In this document: positions 37,494 to 48,324 of the stretch, piece after piece
Layout: each line of letters begins with the position of its first letter
How positions within the stretch are numbered: the stretch's first letter is position 1
Origin: Citrus sinensis
Taxonomy: Eukaryota; Streptophyta; Magnoliopsida; Sapindales; Rutaceae
NCBI RefSeq assembly: GCF_022201045.2
Contig: NC_068560.1
Location: forward strand, 34,745,001 to 34,809,000
DNA: 64,000 nucleotides
Direction: 5' to 3'
Notes under the pieces: model-generated
Told to the model about the DNA's origin: nothing
Seen by the model: the letters and a program-made list of their open reading frames with translations, nothing else
Database searches by the model: none
Program-made: the position numbers and the translations under genes

Positions 37494-38169
37494 TAGGGGT
37501 GGGCAAAGTCGGTTTGGATCGGTTTGAAAATATTTCAAATTGATATCAACTTAAAAATTTTTCAAACCGAACCGATCCAAACCGACTGGATCGGTTTGGA
37601 TTCTCGGTTTGAGTTTATTAGCTAAAAACCCACTTCTTTTTATTATTTTACCTAAATTATTTGTTTTTTTTTTGTGTCCGTAATCCAAATTGATACCTCT
37701 TTTATATTATTCATATCTACTTTAACATCTACATAACAATTCAAAGACACATCCATACAAGTTTACAACATAATACATCCTAATAAAGAAGTTCTTAACC
37801 TATTCATTCAAAACAAACTCACAAAATTAAAATAAAGTTGAATAACATTTGACAATTAAAATATTGTGCATCTTGTTCGTCAAAACTTATGGTCTAATTA
37901 GTTTTGATTTGTGAAAATCTGCATAAAATGATAAATATAATTAGTTAGATTGTTTAACTTAGAATATAATGTAATTATATAATATTTTTGGATTGGATCG
38001 GTTTGAATCGGTTTGAAATCCTTCCAAACCAAAATCCAAACCGAGTGATGTCGGTTTGCAATCCAATAAACTGAAACCAGTTTTTTTACTAATGAAACCG
38101 ATCCAAACCGATCCAAATGGTCGGTTTGGATCGGTTTGGATCGGTTCGGTTAAAATATGCCCACCCCTA
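37494..38169. mobile_element. hAT-type MITE
   Basis: 676 bp bounded by TAGGGGTGGGCA and its exact inverse TGCCCACCCCTA. It is flanked by a perfect 8-bp target duplication GGGCCAAA (37486-37493 and 38170-38177). Subterminal repeats of CGGTTTGGATCGG occur many times near both ends in opposite orientation. No transposase. The perfect duplication suggests a recent insertion. Confidence 0.93.
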
Positions 38170-38177
38170 GGGCCAAA

Positions 38178-41170
38178 GCTGCATGGTAAAAGCAGACAGG
38201 CAAGAAACAGGCCATTCCGCCCCCCGCTCTCCCACATGCCTAAATAGATAATAGATTTGTCTCCCCCACTTCTCAAAATTCTTCGTAACTTTGGTCCAAT
38301 TGGTCCGCAACCCCTTTAAAGTTCTCCTGCAAAAGTTATGTTCAGAAAGAAGACCTATTAAGATAATGATCAACAATTCATTACCTCCACATACTACATC
38401 CTCTTCTTTTTTAAGTAGCATATCATTATAAATCAAATTCGTTCCGGACATTTGAATACTAAACATTTTTTTACCATTCAGTATAAGTCAAAATCCTCTA
38501 TAATCCTGATATCAACGAAATTTGAACCATAAACCCCCGCACTCCAAAGTATATCTTACCAGTTGAACTAACCCGCACCAATACCCTCTTCCATTTCTAT
38601 TTCTTTATTTTTGTCAATTATAAAAGAAAAAGGGAGAAGAGTCCAATCCAGTGTGCAGGTGCAGTGTCTCAAACTGACAGTGCCCGACACCGTAGAAAGA
38701 AAATCAAAGAAGTCAAGAACTGTGATTAGGATTCTCCTTTTGTAGTTTTGATAGTCAGAGAAACATGCAAGGACAAAGCAAAAGAGATCACGAAAGCCTT
38801 GTTGAAGACATTTAAGTTTGTTCAGTTGTTTTGTTGCCTCCTCAAATAGGATTTTCCTACAGAATAGTTCCAAAGGAAATAAGGAATAAAGTGAGACATG
38901 GCATGATCAGTGAGCACCACACGAACTACCATTGCTTGCCTTTGTCAACAAAAAAAAATTCACCCTCTTATTCCCATTTTGGCAATATAAAAGGAAAAGA
39001 ATGCAACAATACCTAATGCAACTTTGTTATTTATTTTATTTTTTTTGAAAAGTACCATTTTGTTAAAGTTGCAGAAATTGCATACATTCTCAGAGCTTGA
39101 TGACTATTAACTAAATGATCAAAAGTAGAAACAGAACTTCAATGATGCCAAAAATGAACCAAAGAGGGGGATGGGGGTGGGGGGGTGCAAAAGCTTAAAT
39201 GGGAAAGCAAAAGAAGAGGAGGCGAATGAATGAAAATGAAAACTCAAGCCCTCCCAATATTTGATATGGTTCAATGGCCGAGCATCTTTATTTTATTTCT
39301 TGTCCCTTAAAGCCATATCAAACCATTTTCTTAATGTTCCTCTCATGGCCCAACCTTATTTGAAATCTTATCTCTTTCAGGAACAATACAAGCTTCTCTT
39401 CCCATGTTCAGCAATTCTCAATTTTCCTTCCACAATCATGATGCAAATTGTGGTTCTTGTTGAACTACCATGTTACTGAAACACCATTTTGCACTGCCAC
39501 TGGTTTCTTTGTCCATATTCTTCTTGATATTGAATGATGATGATACGGTCCAAAAATCTAAATGCTGATTTCTTTTCATGTTCATGCATCTTTTTGACTC
39601 ACAACTTTTAATGGATTTAAAAATTTGCCATATTTTCAAAACACCCACTAGATATGGTTATTTTGTACAACATCCTTCATATTTTTCACCCACCTGTCCG
39701 TCATTTTCTCGGCATGAAAACATAGCATGCTGGAGAAATATTCAATTTTAAATTTAAAAGAAAAAAGAAAAGAAAAGAAAAGAAAAGTTCCTAATTCACA
39801 CCAGTAGTTGGCAAGCTAATTGCAGAATATGCATGGCTTGGTGTTACCAAGATTCTAGTGAGTTTCTACACAATCTCATATTGCTAGTCAGATAACCTAG
39901 GAATGTGTATATGATTGAAAGAGTAGACGAGACAAAAATCCTAAATCTTTAAAAAGAAGCTGCAAATTGGAGAGCTAATTTGCTCCAACTCATATGAAAT
40001 GTGCATATAAAATATTGAAGTTCAAAGTTTTCCCTAGTAATCAAAACTAAGAGGTGTGGGTCTGTAGATCTTAAACTCGGTTTCAATAATTCATATGACA
40101 GGTTTTCAGATTTTGAAATGCAGTTCTGGTTCCCCTTTCCAGGTTGCTTCTCTGGCCAAACAGATAGTTACGAATATGCAGCATGATGTTACCATTTATA
40201 TAATTGTGTCTTTAATAAATCAGAGTTCATCCAAATCTTCCTAGATAATCAGTTCAGACAACATATACTGAGTTGCAGTTGCAGATATGTGTCTAGGATC
40301 AATTTTAGCATCATTTAAAATACAGGGCTAGATTAACTCCACTACTTTAAGAGTACAAAGCACAGAAAAAGCATATTGCATGCAATTTTTTTCCAATCCC
40401 TTTCACAAATATGGAATAGAATCATTATTAACTCACAGTAGTATGAAAGACAAGAATAGGTTAAATTTGTAGAAAAGTTTCACCAAATTATGTTTTGAAC
40501 AATGGCCTTTACACAAATCCGAGTCATTATATGAGATATGACCGGTTCTAACATATAACAAAGCTACTAACATACTTACCTGCTCTGCCAACCACAACAC
40601 TGAAAAATATAAAATGACATTACTTCATGGCGATTTTACTACTTTGAGGACAGGACCAAGTTCCTTAGACTTCTGAAAAACTGAGGCAACATGTTACACA
40701 TGTCTGCTTACACAGTATTCTGATTTGCATACAATGTTACGGTTCAGCTGGCATGATTGTGAGAACTTCTGTCTGAGTTGGACACACGGCTAAAATTTTT
40801 GAGTTGTGTTTAAAGTGCAAATAAGAACTCATTCCAAGGATTGCATGATAGAATTGATAGAATTGTTTTGCAGCAAAGAGAAATTATTCTACCTAATTGT
40901 TGACAAGGCACAAAATTTAAATTGATATTAAACACTCGGAATCCAATCAATAGATGCATGATGTGAATGCCTTAACCCATCAAACCATGCACTTGCAATA
41001 TATATGAGAAAGCAGGTAGACGCTTAGCTTAGCATAAAATCATCAACAATTGAGCTCATCTATATTTAGTTTATTCTCATCTAATCACACATAAAAACCA
41101 AGAAGAAAAAATATAGTTGGGGGAATGTTTGTCTTTACTTTTAATTAACAAATGACTATCAAATAAAATA
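38178..41170. other. Intergenic stretch, no gene seen
   Basis: Only short frames without family signal. Simple repeats include a G-rich run near 39165-39186 and (AAAAG)n near 39760-39787. No RNA gene or transposon ends supported. Confidence 0.6.
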
Positions 41171-41771
41171 AAATGTTGTGGAATGAAATCACCATCTATG
41201 TTGAGTATAATTGGGTAGTAAACAAAGTACCAAACCCTTTGGGTACCATATTTTCACTTTCAAAAATTTATTCAAAGCAAGGCAGTTACAAATAACTGCC
41301 CGAGTAATATACTAATATCAAGGTCCTAAGACATCAAGAAGCTCCGAATTCTCATAGCTCATTATTCAAGATCATCTGCAATGCACTACAATAAATTGTA
41401 CCAATAATGCTTTATAATGAATGAGAAAACTAATGAAATCACCATATGTGTTGAGTATAATTGGGTCGTAAACAACAAATGTGGTGGAATGAAATCACTA
41501 TAAAAAAATAAAATAAAACAACAAATGTTGTGGGAATCAAATCACCATATATGTTGAGTATAATTGGGTAGTAAACAAAGTACCAAAACACTTTGGGTTC
41601 CATATTTTCACTTTAAAAAATTTATTCAAAGCAAGGCAGTTAAAAATAGCAGCCCAAGTTATATACTAATATCAAGGTCCTAAGACATCGAGAAGATCCA
41701 AATTCTCATAGCTCATTATTCAAGATAATCTGCAATTCACTACAATAAATTGTACCAATAATGCTTTATCC
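41171..41771. repeat. Tandem duplication next to a gene 3' end
   Basis: A block of about 245 bp occurs at 41171-41416 and again at 41524-41771, in direct orientation, sharing GTTGAGTATAATTGGGTAG and CAATAAATTGTACCAATAA. A partial third copy lies at about 41435-41520. The second block ends 32 bp from the stop of the minus-strand gene at 41803 and may be part of its 3' UTR. Confidence 0.9.
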
Positions 41772-41802
41772 AACTGCTGAAGCTCCGATTTTTTACCGTC
41801 AC

Positions 41803-42351
41803 TCAGTCATCCAACTGCTGAAGCTCAGCCTTTAACTGCTCAATCTTGAGTCCCATAGACCTCTGTAAAGCTTCCTTTTCACTCTCCCTCAGCTTACACA
41901 ACAGCCCATTAAACAAGTCCAAAACTTCCTTCACTGCAGCTCTAGCACACTCAGCTTCTTCATCAAAGTACACAGTCTCCTTTGATTCCATTGCCATCTC
42001 TATCTCCTCCCTCGCCTCTGCAAATTTGAGGTTTATCATATCCACTTCCCCGTTGTAGTCAAACCCCTTCCCTGACTGAGCTCCCGACTCACTGGAGTAG
42101 CAACTTCTTGGGTTTTGATGAGACTTTACGAGGTGGGGTAACGGCTTCGAGTGTGGAAATGAATGCAGCGTTGAGAATGGGACAGAGTCGGGGCCGAGTT
42201 GAGTTGAGTTAGAGTTAGGGAGAAGGACCGAGTTGAAAGCAAGTTGTTGAGTGATTACATTGAGGGAACATGGAGATGTGGGTTTTGGTGAAGATTGAAA
42301 AGGGTTCTTCAAGAGTGATTTTAAGAGTGAAATTTGGGAGCTTTTATTCAT
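41803..42351 (-). CDS. Conserved plant protein of unknown function, coiled-coil C terminus
   Basis: Single exon, 182 residues, ATG at 42351. The first 60 residues are rich in Ser, Pro, Asn and Lys and have no Asp or Glu until after residue 50. An RSCYSSES stretch near residue 83 resembles an organellar cleavage site, so mitochondrial import is plausible but unproven. From about residue 105 it is an acidic, Leu/Glu/Lys-rich helix (EEIEMAMESKETVYFDEEAE ... LKAELQQLDD) that should form a coiled coil. Its place beside the next gene matches a small unknown gene in the equivalent Arabidopsis block. I do not recognise a domain. The 16-bp word CCAACTGCTGAAGCTC, which codes for part of the C terminus, is repeated just downstream near 41770. 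Confidence 0.8.
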   Translation of the reverse strand: MNKSSQISLLKSLLKNPFQSSPKPTSPCSLNVITQQLAFNSVLLPNSNSTQLGPDSVPFSTLHSFPHSKPLPHLVKSHQNPRSCYSSESGAQSGKGFDYNGEVDMINLKFAEAREEIEMAMESKETVYFDEEAECARAAVKEVLDLFNGLLCKLRESEKEALQRSMGLKIEQLKAELQQLDD

Positions 42352-43259
42352 TTTTGGGTGTTAGGGTTTTTAACAGAGGAGGGATAATAAACAGAGATGA
42401 CAAAAGAGGAAAGGAACATTAGCCTTGCCTTGGCATGAAGTTGAAAATTGAAATGTATGACTTGTCTACGACAGCCTCGTTTAACAAATGATTAACGTAC
42501 GACATGTCTTTCAACAAACACTTTTCTGTAGGCTCACCTAGAGGGAAAGCGATACGACTGCCCGTGACCTTGTAAATGCTGAATGAATGTTAAAATGTCA
42601 CTAACACCAGTTTTCTTTTAAATGTTATGCTACGATTTGCTATATTGAACTGCTTTAAATCGGTTCTCAACTCTTTATAAATGCAGAATAAAATAATTAG
42701 ATCAAGAGATCTCCAAAGTGACTGAGAGCTTCCATCAGCTTCAACGTTTATCTTTGCTTTAACCTGCCTATTGTTTAAAAGTAAAATCTGTATGGAAAAC
42801 TTGTGGGTATATGATCCAAGTTAAAAGCATGATGGAAAATGTTGCAATTTTATATTTTACTTTTTCACATCAGGATAGGATTCGACTAAAATCAGACCAA
42901 TCTGCAAGGGGGCAACAAAATTTGGCTATTTATTCATAATAATCAAAGTTAAAATTATTATAAACCAAAAAAAAAAAAAAAACAAAGTTAAAATTTCTTT
43001 CAACTGTTCTTTTGTTTGCTTCCTAGGGAACGAAACTAGTTTTGGAATAGGTCCAACTGTCCCAGAACCAGAGTTGAACCGAATCATCAAAGAGAAATGG
43101 GCCAAGTAAAAAATTTTCGAACTAAATTTGTATTTGCACTAACAAATCTATCAAACTCAACAAACCCATTTGTCAAGCGTTATATGAACTCCGTAGTCCA
43201 CCTCCCAATGTCTCATTCTCACACAAACCAACCGAGCATCACCGAGATCAGAGTTCTCC
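42352..43259. other. Divergent promoter region
   Basis: Head-to-head spacer of about 900 bp between the unknown coiled-coil gene (-) and the small membrane protein gene (+). No repeats or extra coding seen. Confidence 0.6.
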
Positions 43260-43673
43260 ATGGCTCGCCCGCTTCACTTCTCGCAGCCACCACCCGGCAC
43301 GTCTCAGACAGCCCTAGCTGCCGTGTCGCTTCTCCTGTGCGTCTTTGCATTATTCGCATGTGCTTCTCATTCGCGGAAGTCACGTCGTTGGAGAGCTTGC
43401 TATGAGTTCCTGGAGCTAGAGGATGAACCTGTTATAGAGCTTAACAATGAAGTTATGCTGCAAAGTCCTACTGAATTCCAGGAATATCAACTCAAGGATG
43501 ATGATCAAAGCGGGTTTAGTGGTGAACAACAGGGAGTTCCGATTTGGCAGAAGAACATAATCATGGGCGGAAAGTGTCAGTTGCCAGATTTTTCTGGTGT
43601 CATAATATACGACTCAGAGGGAAACGTGGTTACTCCTGCCAAGCCTCAGCTCCCTTTACTCACTTGGAAGTAA
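43260..43673 (+). CDS. Small single-pass membrane protein, unknown function
   Basis: Single exon, 137 residues. One hydrophobic segment at about residues 18-35 (ALAAVSLLLCVFALFACA) is followed by basic SRKSRRWR, so the short N terminus is probably on the far side of the membrane and the rest cytosolic. The C-terminal part holds a conserved-looking stretch, PIWQKNIIMGGKCQLPDFSG then VIIYDSEG. I know this only as a plant protein without assigned function; the neighbourhood fits a small unknown gene in the Arabidopsis At1g717xx block. The ATG at 43260 is chosen because upstream sequence in other frames shows no coding features. Confidence 0.82.
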   Translation: MARPLHFSQPPPGTSQTALAAVSLLLCVFALFACASHSRKSRRWRACYEFLELEDEPVIELNNEVMLQSPTEFQEYQLKDDDQSGFSGEQQGVPIWQKNIIMGGKCQLPDFSGVIIYDSEGNVVTPAKPQLPLLTWK

Positions 43674-44064
43674 GAAGAGAGAATAAATAATCAACTAAAA
43701 TTACAGATTCTGCTCTGGTGTTCAAAGTTCCTTAACCGGAAACACTTGACCAAGCAGAGTTAAAGTTCTCACGGCAAGTACTGAACCACACGAGTCTTAG
43801 TTCCGTTGGACTTTTACTTTCTTTGTTGAAATGAATGTAAAATCGATGCTTGTAAATCGAGAATGATCCTCTCTCCATATATTCAAATTTTATGCATTTG
43901 GCTACACACAGATTGCATAATTTGTCAACAGAAACTCGAGACTACTATTTCCATGATGATGGTAAAATACAGTAAACGAAACAACAAAAAGATTTTCATA
44001 TGCAAAATTTTAAAATTAAATGGAGGAAAAATGGACAATGTATACTTGATTCGAAATGTTACAA
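43674..44064. other. Convergent spacer
   Basis: Tail-to-tail spacer between the membrane-protein gene and the helicase gene. It should contain both 3' UTRs. Nothing else seen. Confidence 0.6.
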
Positions 44065-47000
44065 TCAACTGGGCCTCAATGATGCTTTCTTGTCAGAATA
44101 TGAAGCCCTTCCCCTAAACCCAACAACACTCAGTTTTGAAGCTCCAGACTTCCCAGCACCCATCTTCCCACCCGAAGATGCTTTTCTGGAGCTGCTTGCA
44201 GGTGAGGATTTTCTGCTTCCAGTGAAGGTCTTCACTGGCTTTGATATCTTAACTGCTGCCTTGGAAGATTTTGCTGGAGTCGATGCTTTTCCAGATTTTG
44301 TTACCGAAGATTTTCTTCCTGAGGTCTGGGATGATTTCTCCAATGCAGCTTTAGTCTTGTTTTTCTGGCGCGACACTTTCATCAATTTAGCAGCAGTCTT
44401 CCCCTTCTGCTCAGTTATTCTAGTCCTGGCAACATCTCTTCGGACATTATCTTTAGTGAGAGCATCCAAGCTCTCATTCTTCCTTATTGCCTCCTCAATA
44501 CGATCAGCTAACAACACGTCCTTTTTAGCCACCAGACTAGTCACTTTCCCTGAGAAGATAACAGAAGATAACAGGATAATGTAATATAACTGAGGAATTT
44601 AGCTCCGCAGTTCCAGATGTCAGAAGAAATGCACAGAATTTCAAAATTACTAGACTAGAGAAAAGTCACCGTGCAGCTAATCACAGGCAAATAATGGGCT
44701 TATCATGCAAATACTGAGCAGGATAGACAATGTAAACCCAAATAGTTCCATTGGGACACCACTGATTCACAAAGGAGGGACAGACACATTCAGATGGATT
44801 TACATGCAATACATTGTTAGAAGGAATTTGGCCAGCCAGAGCCGAGCACTATCCTTCATGTCTCATTCCAAATACTGAAACTTTCAGTTGTCATAAGAAA
44901 AGAATCTAAATTGACAAGAATTGGTGTACCTTTTGCACCCATGCGAGCAGTTCTCCCTGTGCGATGCAAGTAATCAATCTAAAAGGGCAAAAAAAAGTAG
45001 GATTTAAACTCCAAAGATTAAAAGAAGCAGAAATAGCAGTGGGGAAGGGGCAAAAATATTGGACAATCAACAAATTGACAACAGATATACTTACAGAGTT
45101 CAAGGGGAAATCAAACATGATAACATGATCTACATCCAAGTCCAGTCCTCTCGCAGCCAAGTCTGTGCAGACCAATGTGGGACAATCTCCATCTTCATTC
45201 TTAAATTTGTTGAGATTTTCAACCCTGGATTTAAAAGAAAAACAGTTGGCTCTCGTACAGACACTATAAAAGGAGATTATATATTGTATCATCTCACCTC
45301 TCTTGTGCTGGCACCTCACCGTGGTAATTAACAGTAGAAATCTGATTCTCATTCAGGAAGTGATCAACAGCACGACTAGAATTTAATGTGTTACAAAAAA
45401 CCATCACCTTGTTTCCCTTAGACAAGCTTGGCTCAAGAACCTGCTCTCACAAAATTCTGATGTTACAACTACCAATATTCTCTAGTTCAAACAAATAGCC
45501 ATGACTAAAATTAAAATACAAACAAACCACAAAGGCAGACCTGTAGCAATGCTTCCAGCTTGTTTTCAGACCCTGAAAGTTTGATGAAATCATGTCGAGC
45601 AGAAGCAATCTTTTTATGCAGTGTCGATGTTCGTAAATGTGCTATTCCTTGAAATTCCTCATCCACCAGCTTCTGCACTGCCTGAAGAAACTCAAGAATG
45701 CCAGTTATACAAGTAGTTTAAACTAAACCTTTATCAACAAACAAAAAAGTTCATTCATGACCATTGACATTGAGATTTCTGGAAACTACCATGTTTTGGC
45801 AAGTTTTGTGCATAACCCCATAAAACACATGCAGCAGTTCAGTAAGATACAAGGGCAAGAGACAGATACCTTTGTCATTGTTGCGCTAACCAATACAGTC
45901 TGGAATCCCTGGCCATTGGGTTTTGATGCCCGATTCTTTAATGGAACAAGGAATTTACGTATGTCAGGACCAAATCCACGATCAAACATGGTGTCTGCTT
46001 CATCCAACACCTACTAAAAAAATTATTAAAACGATGAACTGCAGCCAAAGCAAGGCAATAGTACTTATAATAGCACAATAACTCAAATGGTCCTTGAAAA
46101 AGACTTAACTCTCAAGGCAGGACACCAGAAGAACTCACCAAGTATTTGATGTCACCATAAACCATGTTTCCATCCTCAATATGTTGAAGAATTCTACCAG
46201 GGGTCCCAACTACCATGTCAATAGGGTTATTTAATGAATCTTCCTGGGGTCTCAACCGGCCACCACCACTGACCATGGTAGATCTGAATCTTGCATGATG
46301 GCTAATGGATTTTGCTACACGAAAAACCTGCAAAAACCATTTTAACATTTTTAATTGCATCAATTTCACTACCTGTAATTGAGTTAGCTCCAATTTTAAA
46401 TAACTATATAAAAACCTGCTCAGACAACTCCCTAGTGGGGCATAACACAACAGCACGTGGACGCCTGGGCTTCATTAGTACACCTAGCATTGCTTCATCA
46501 TGTCTCAGCAACTGCAAATTCAAAAATTTCTACTGTGAAACTCTGATTCTGGCACAGGCAGTATGTAATCATATTCCAGATATCAGCAATCTTGAAAATC
46601 CAACTCAACAAATAAGATACATTTTGATGAATTTACATATCCCCAATCAAAAGGATGGGGTTTCTGAAAAGACACACAGAAAGCTACAGCATGTTACAGA
46701 CACTAAAAAAAAAAAGTCAAAAGTTATATGAATCAAGCAAAAAAAGAAAAAGAAAAATGAAAAAACAAATAAAATTTACAATACAGTGTATATGTTTAGA
46801 AAGCTAACAAGAGACTCAAAACTCAATAAAACATCATCTTGGACTCATACCTCAATCTAACCTGAAAAGAAAAAATGGCAAAATCAAATTTGTCCCAAAT
46901 AACACACAAATGAACCAAATGGAATCCCTTTTAGACGACCCACAAAGCAAAATGTAATCAAAACCCAAAATTGCTCAAATGACAGTAAAATGTGATAAAA

Positions 47001-47668
47001 AACCAAAGTTGCTCAAATAACACGCAAATGAATAAAAATGAATGTTTTGTAGCAGACCAAAAGTCAAAACTTGAGCCAAAATTCACAAAGCCAAACAAAC
47101 AAATCATAAGACAGAAACAAAAATTTACCTGAACAAGAGGCAACATATAAGCTAAGGTCTTGCCAGAGCCAGTATGAGAACCCAAAACAACACTTTTGCC
47201 ATCCAAAACAGCAGGAATCCCAATACACTGAATCTCAGTAGGAACTTCAATACCCATTTCTCTCACAGCCCCCATAATCTCCTCACTCAATCCCAACTCT
47301 TCAAAACTTCCCACACTCACAACCTTCTTCTTCTTCTTCTTCTCATCAAAGTCCTCACCTTTACCTTCCCTTGCAATAGAAGTCAGTGATTCTTGTGTTT
47401 TGGATTGCGGGGTTGTTTTGCTCGGGCCCTTAAGATGCCTAGCCCTCAGCCTATCAAGAAGAATCGAGTGCCTCACTTGTTCTGGACTTTCTGGTGGCTC
47501 AATGGTTGCGGTGGGTGCTGAAGTACTGCACAAGGATCTAAACCCCGGAAAAACCCTAAAACTGGGATTTTTAGGGAATTTGAGAAATGGGCGGTAGCGT
47601 TTGGCTGATGATAGCAAAGAGAGTGAGAGGATTGTTTTTGTTGTTGCTAACGCCATGGCATTTTGCAT
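44065..47668 (-). CDS. RH39: DEAD-box RNA helicase, RH39 type, chloroplast
   Basis: Arabidopsis RH39 acts in chloroplast 23S rRNA maturation (hidden-break cleavage). Nine exons: 47668-47129, 46511-46416, 46327-46139, 46010-45870, 45681-45541, 45440-45298, 45224-45095, 44978-44930, 44549-44065, total 1914 nt, 637 residues. The N terminus is basic and Ser-rich, as in a transit peptide. RecA1 has [10 protein letters not shown] and the Q motif, motif I TGSGKT (about 166-171), PTREL, TPGR, DEAD (278-281) and SAT. RecA2 has [26 protein letters not shown] and [10 protein letters not shown]. The C terminus is a Lys/Ser-rich low-complexity tail of about 100 residues. A second ATG 12 nt downstream (MALATTK) is an equally good start. 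The adjacent gene at 48325-50395 is its diverged partial copy. Confidence 0.94.
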
Positions 47669-48324
47669 TTCTGCAGACAGCAGCGTGGCCTTATTTTTTG
47701 AGTTGTGTGATCCGGGGTTTTAGTCCTGTTGAGGTTTTTGGTTTTTTTTAGTTCATGAATTATTGAATTATCTGTGTTGGTTTATCTGTTTTATTTATTT
47801 ATAAATTTATTTGGGCATGTTGTTTGCTTGACGGACCGAGACTGAGTTGGGCTGGAAATCTAGAATAGCATTTATGGCAGTAACTCTCTCTCGATAATCC
47901 ATCACGAGGAGATTTAATTGATCAATCAATGAAACTTATAGTTTATTCTCATTTTACCAAAACAACAAGGATGTCAATGTAAATTGTTCATTTTCTAAAA
48001 TTTCATTCAACGGTGGGTTGGTTTGGTTTCATCAGCCGAGTCCCTGTAATCGATACATGTCAAGCGGTCAACACTTTTTTATTTTTTAGTTTTTGGAAGT
48101 AGTCAAACACAGACAGACTATGCGAAACTTGCCACAAGTTTAAGATTTCATATTAAAAGTTTTATGTACATCATCGCATTTGTTTTAGCAACCCTTCATC
48201 CCTCCACACCCAAGTCAGAAACCCAAAACTGTTGTCGTGATCAAGCTGCTAGTTACTCCCCGGCCAGATGAAACATCTAAACCTATCTAACAAATAGAGG
48301 AATGAACCAAGCTGAACTGCAATC
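47669..48324. other. Spacer between the helicase and the chimeric gene
   Basis: Both genes are on the minus strand, so this holds the RH39 promoter and the chimeric gene's 3' UTR. No sequence related to the missing RecA2 exons is recognisable here. Confidence 0.6.

Noticed and set aside
41846-42058. Plus-strand open frame opposite the coiled-coil gene
   Set aside because: Shadow of the minus-strand coding sequence; Ser/Leu-rich antisense reading.
44000-44584. Plus-strand open frame of 194 codons opposite the last RH39 exon
   Set aside because: Antisense of the Lys/Ser-rich helicase tail; the minus strand carries clear helicase homology.
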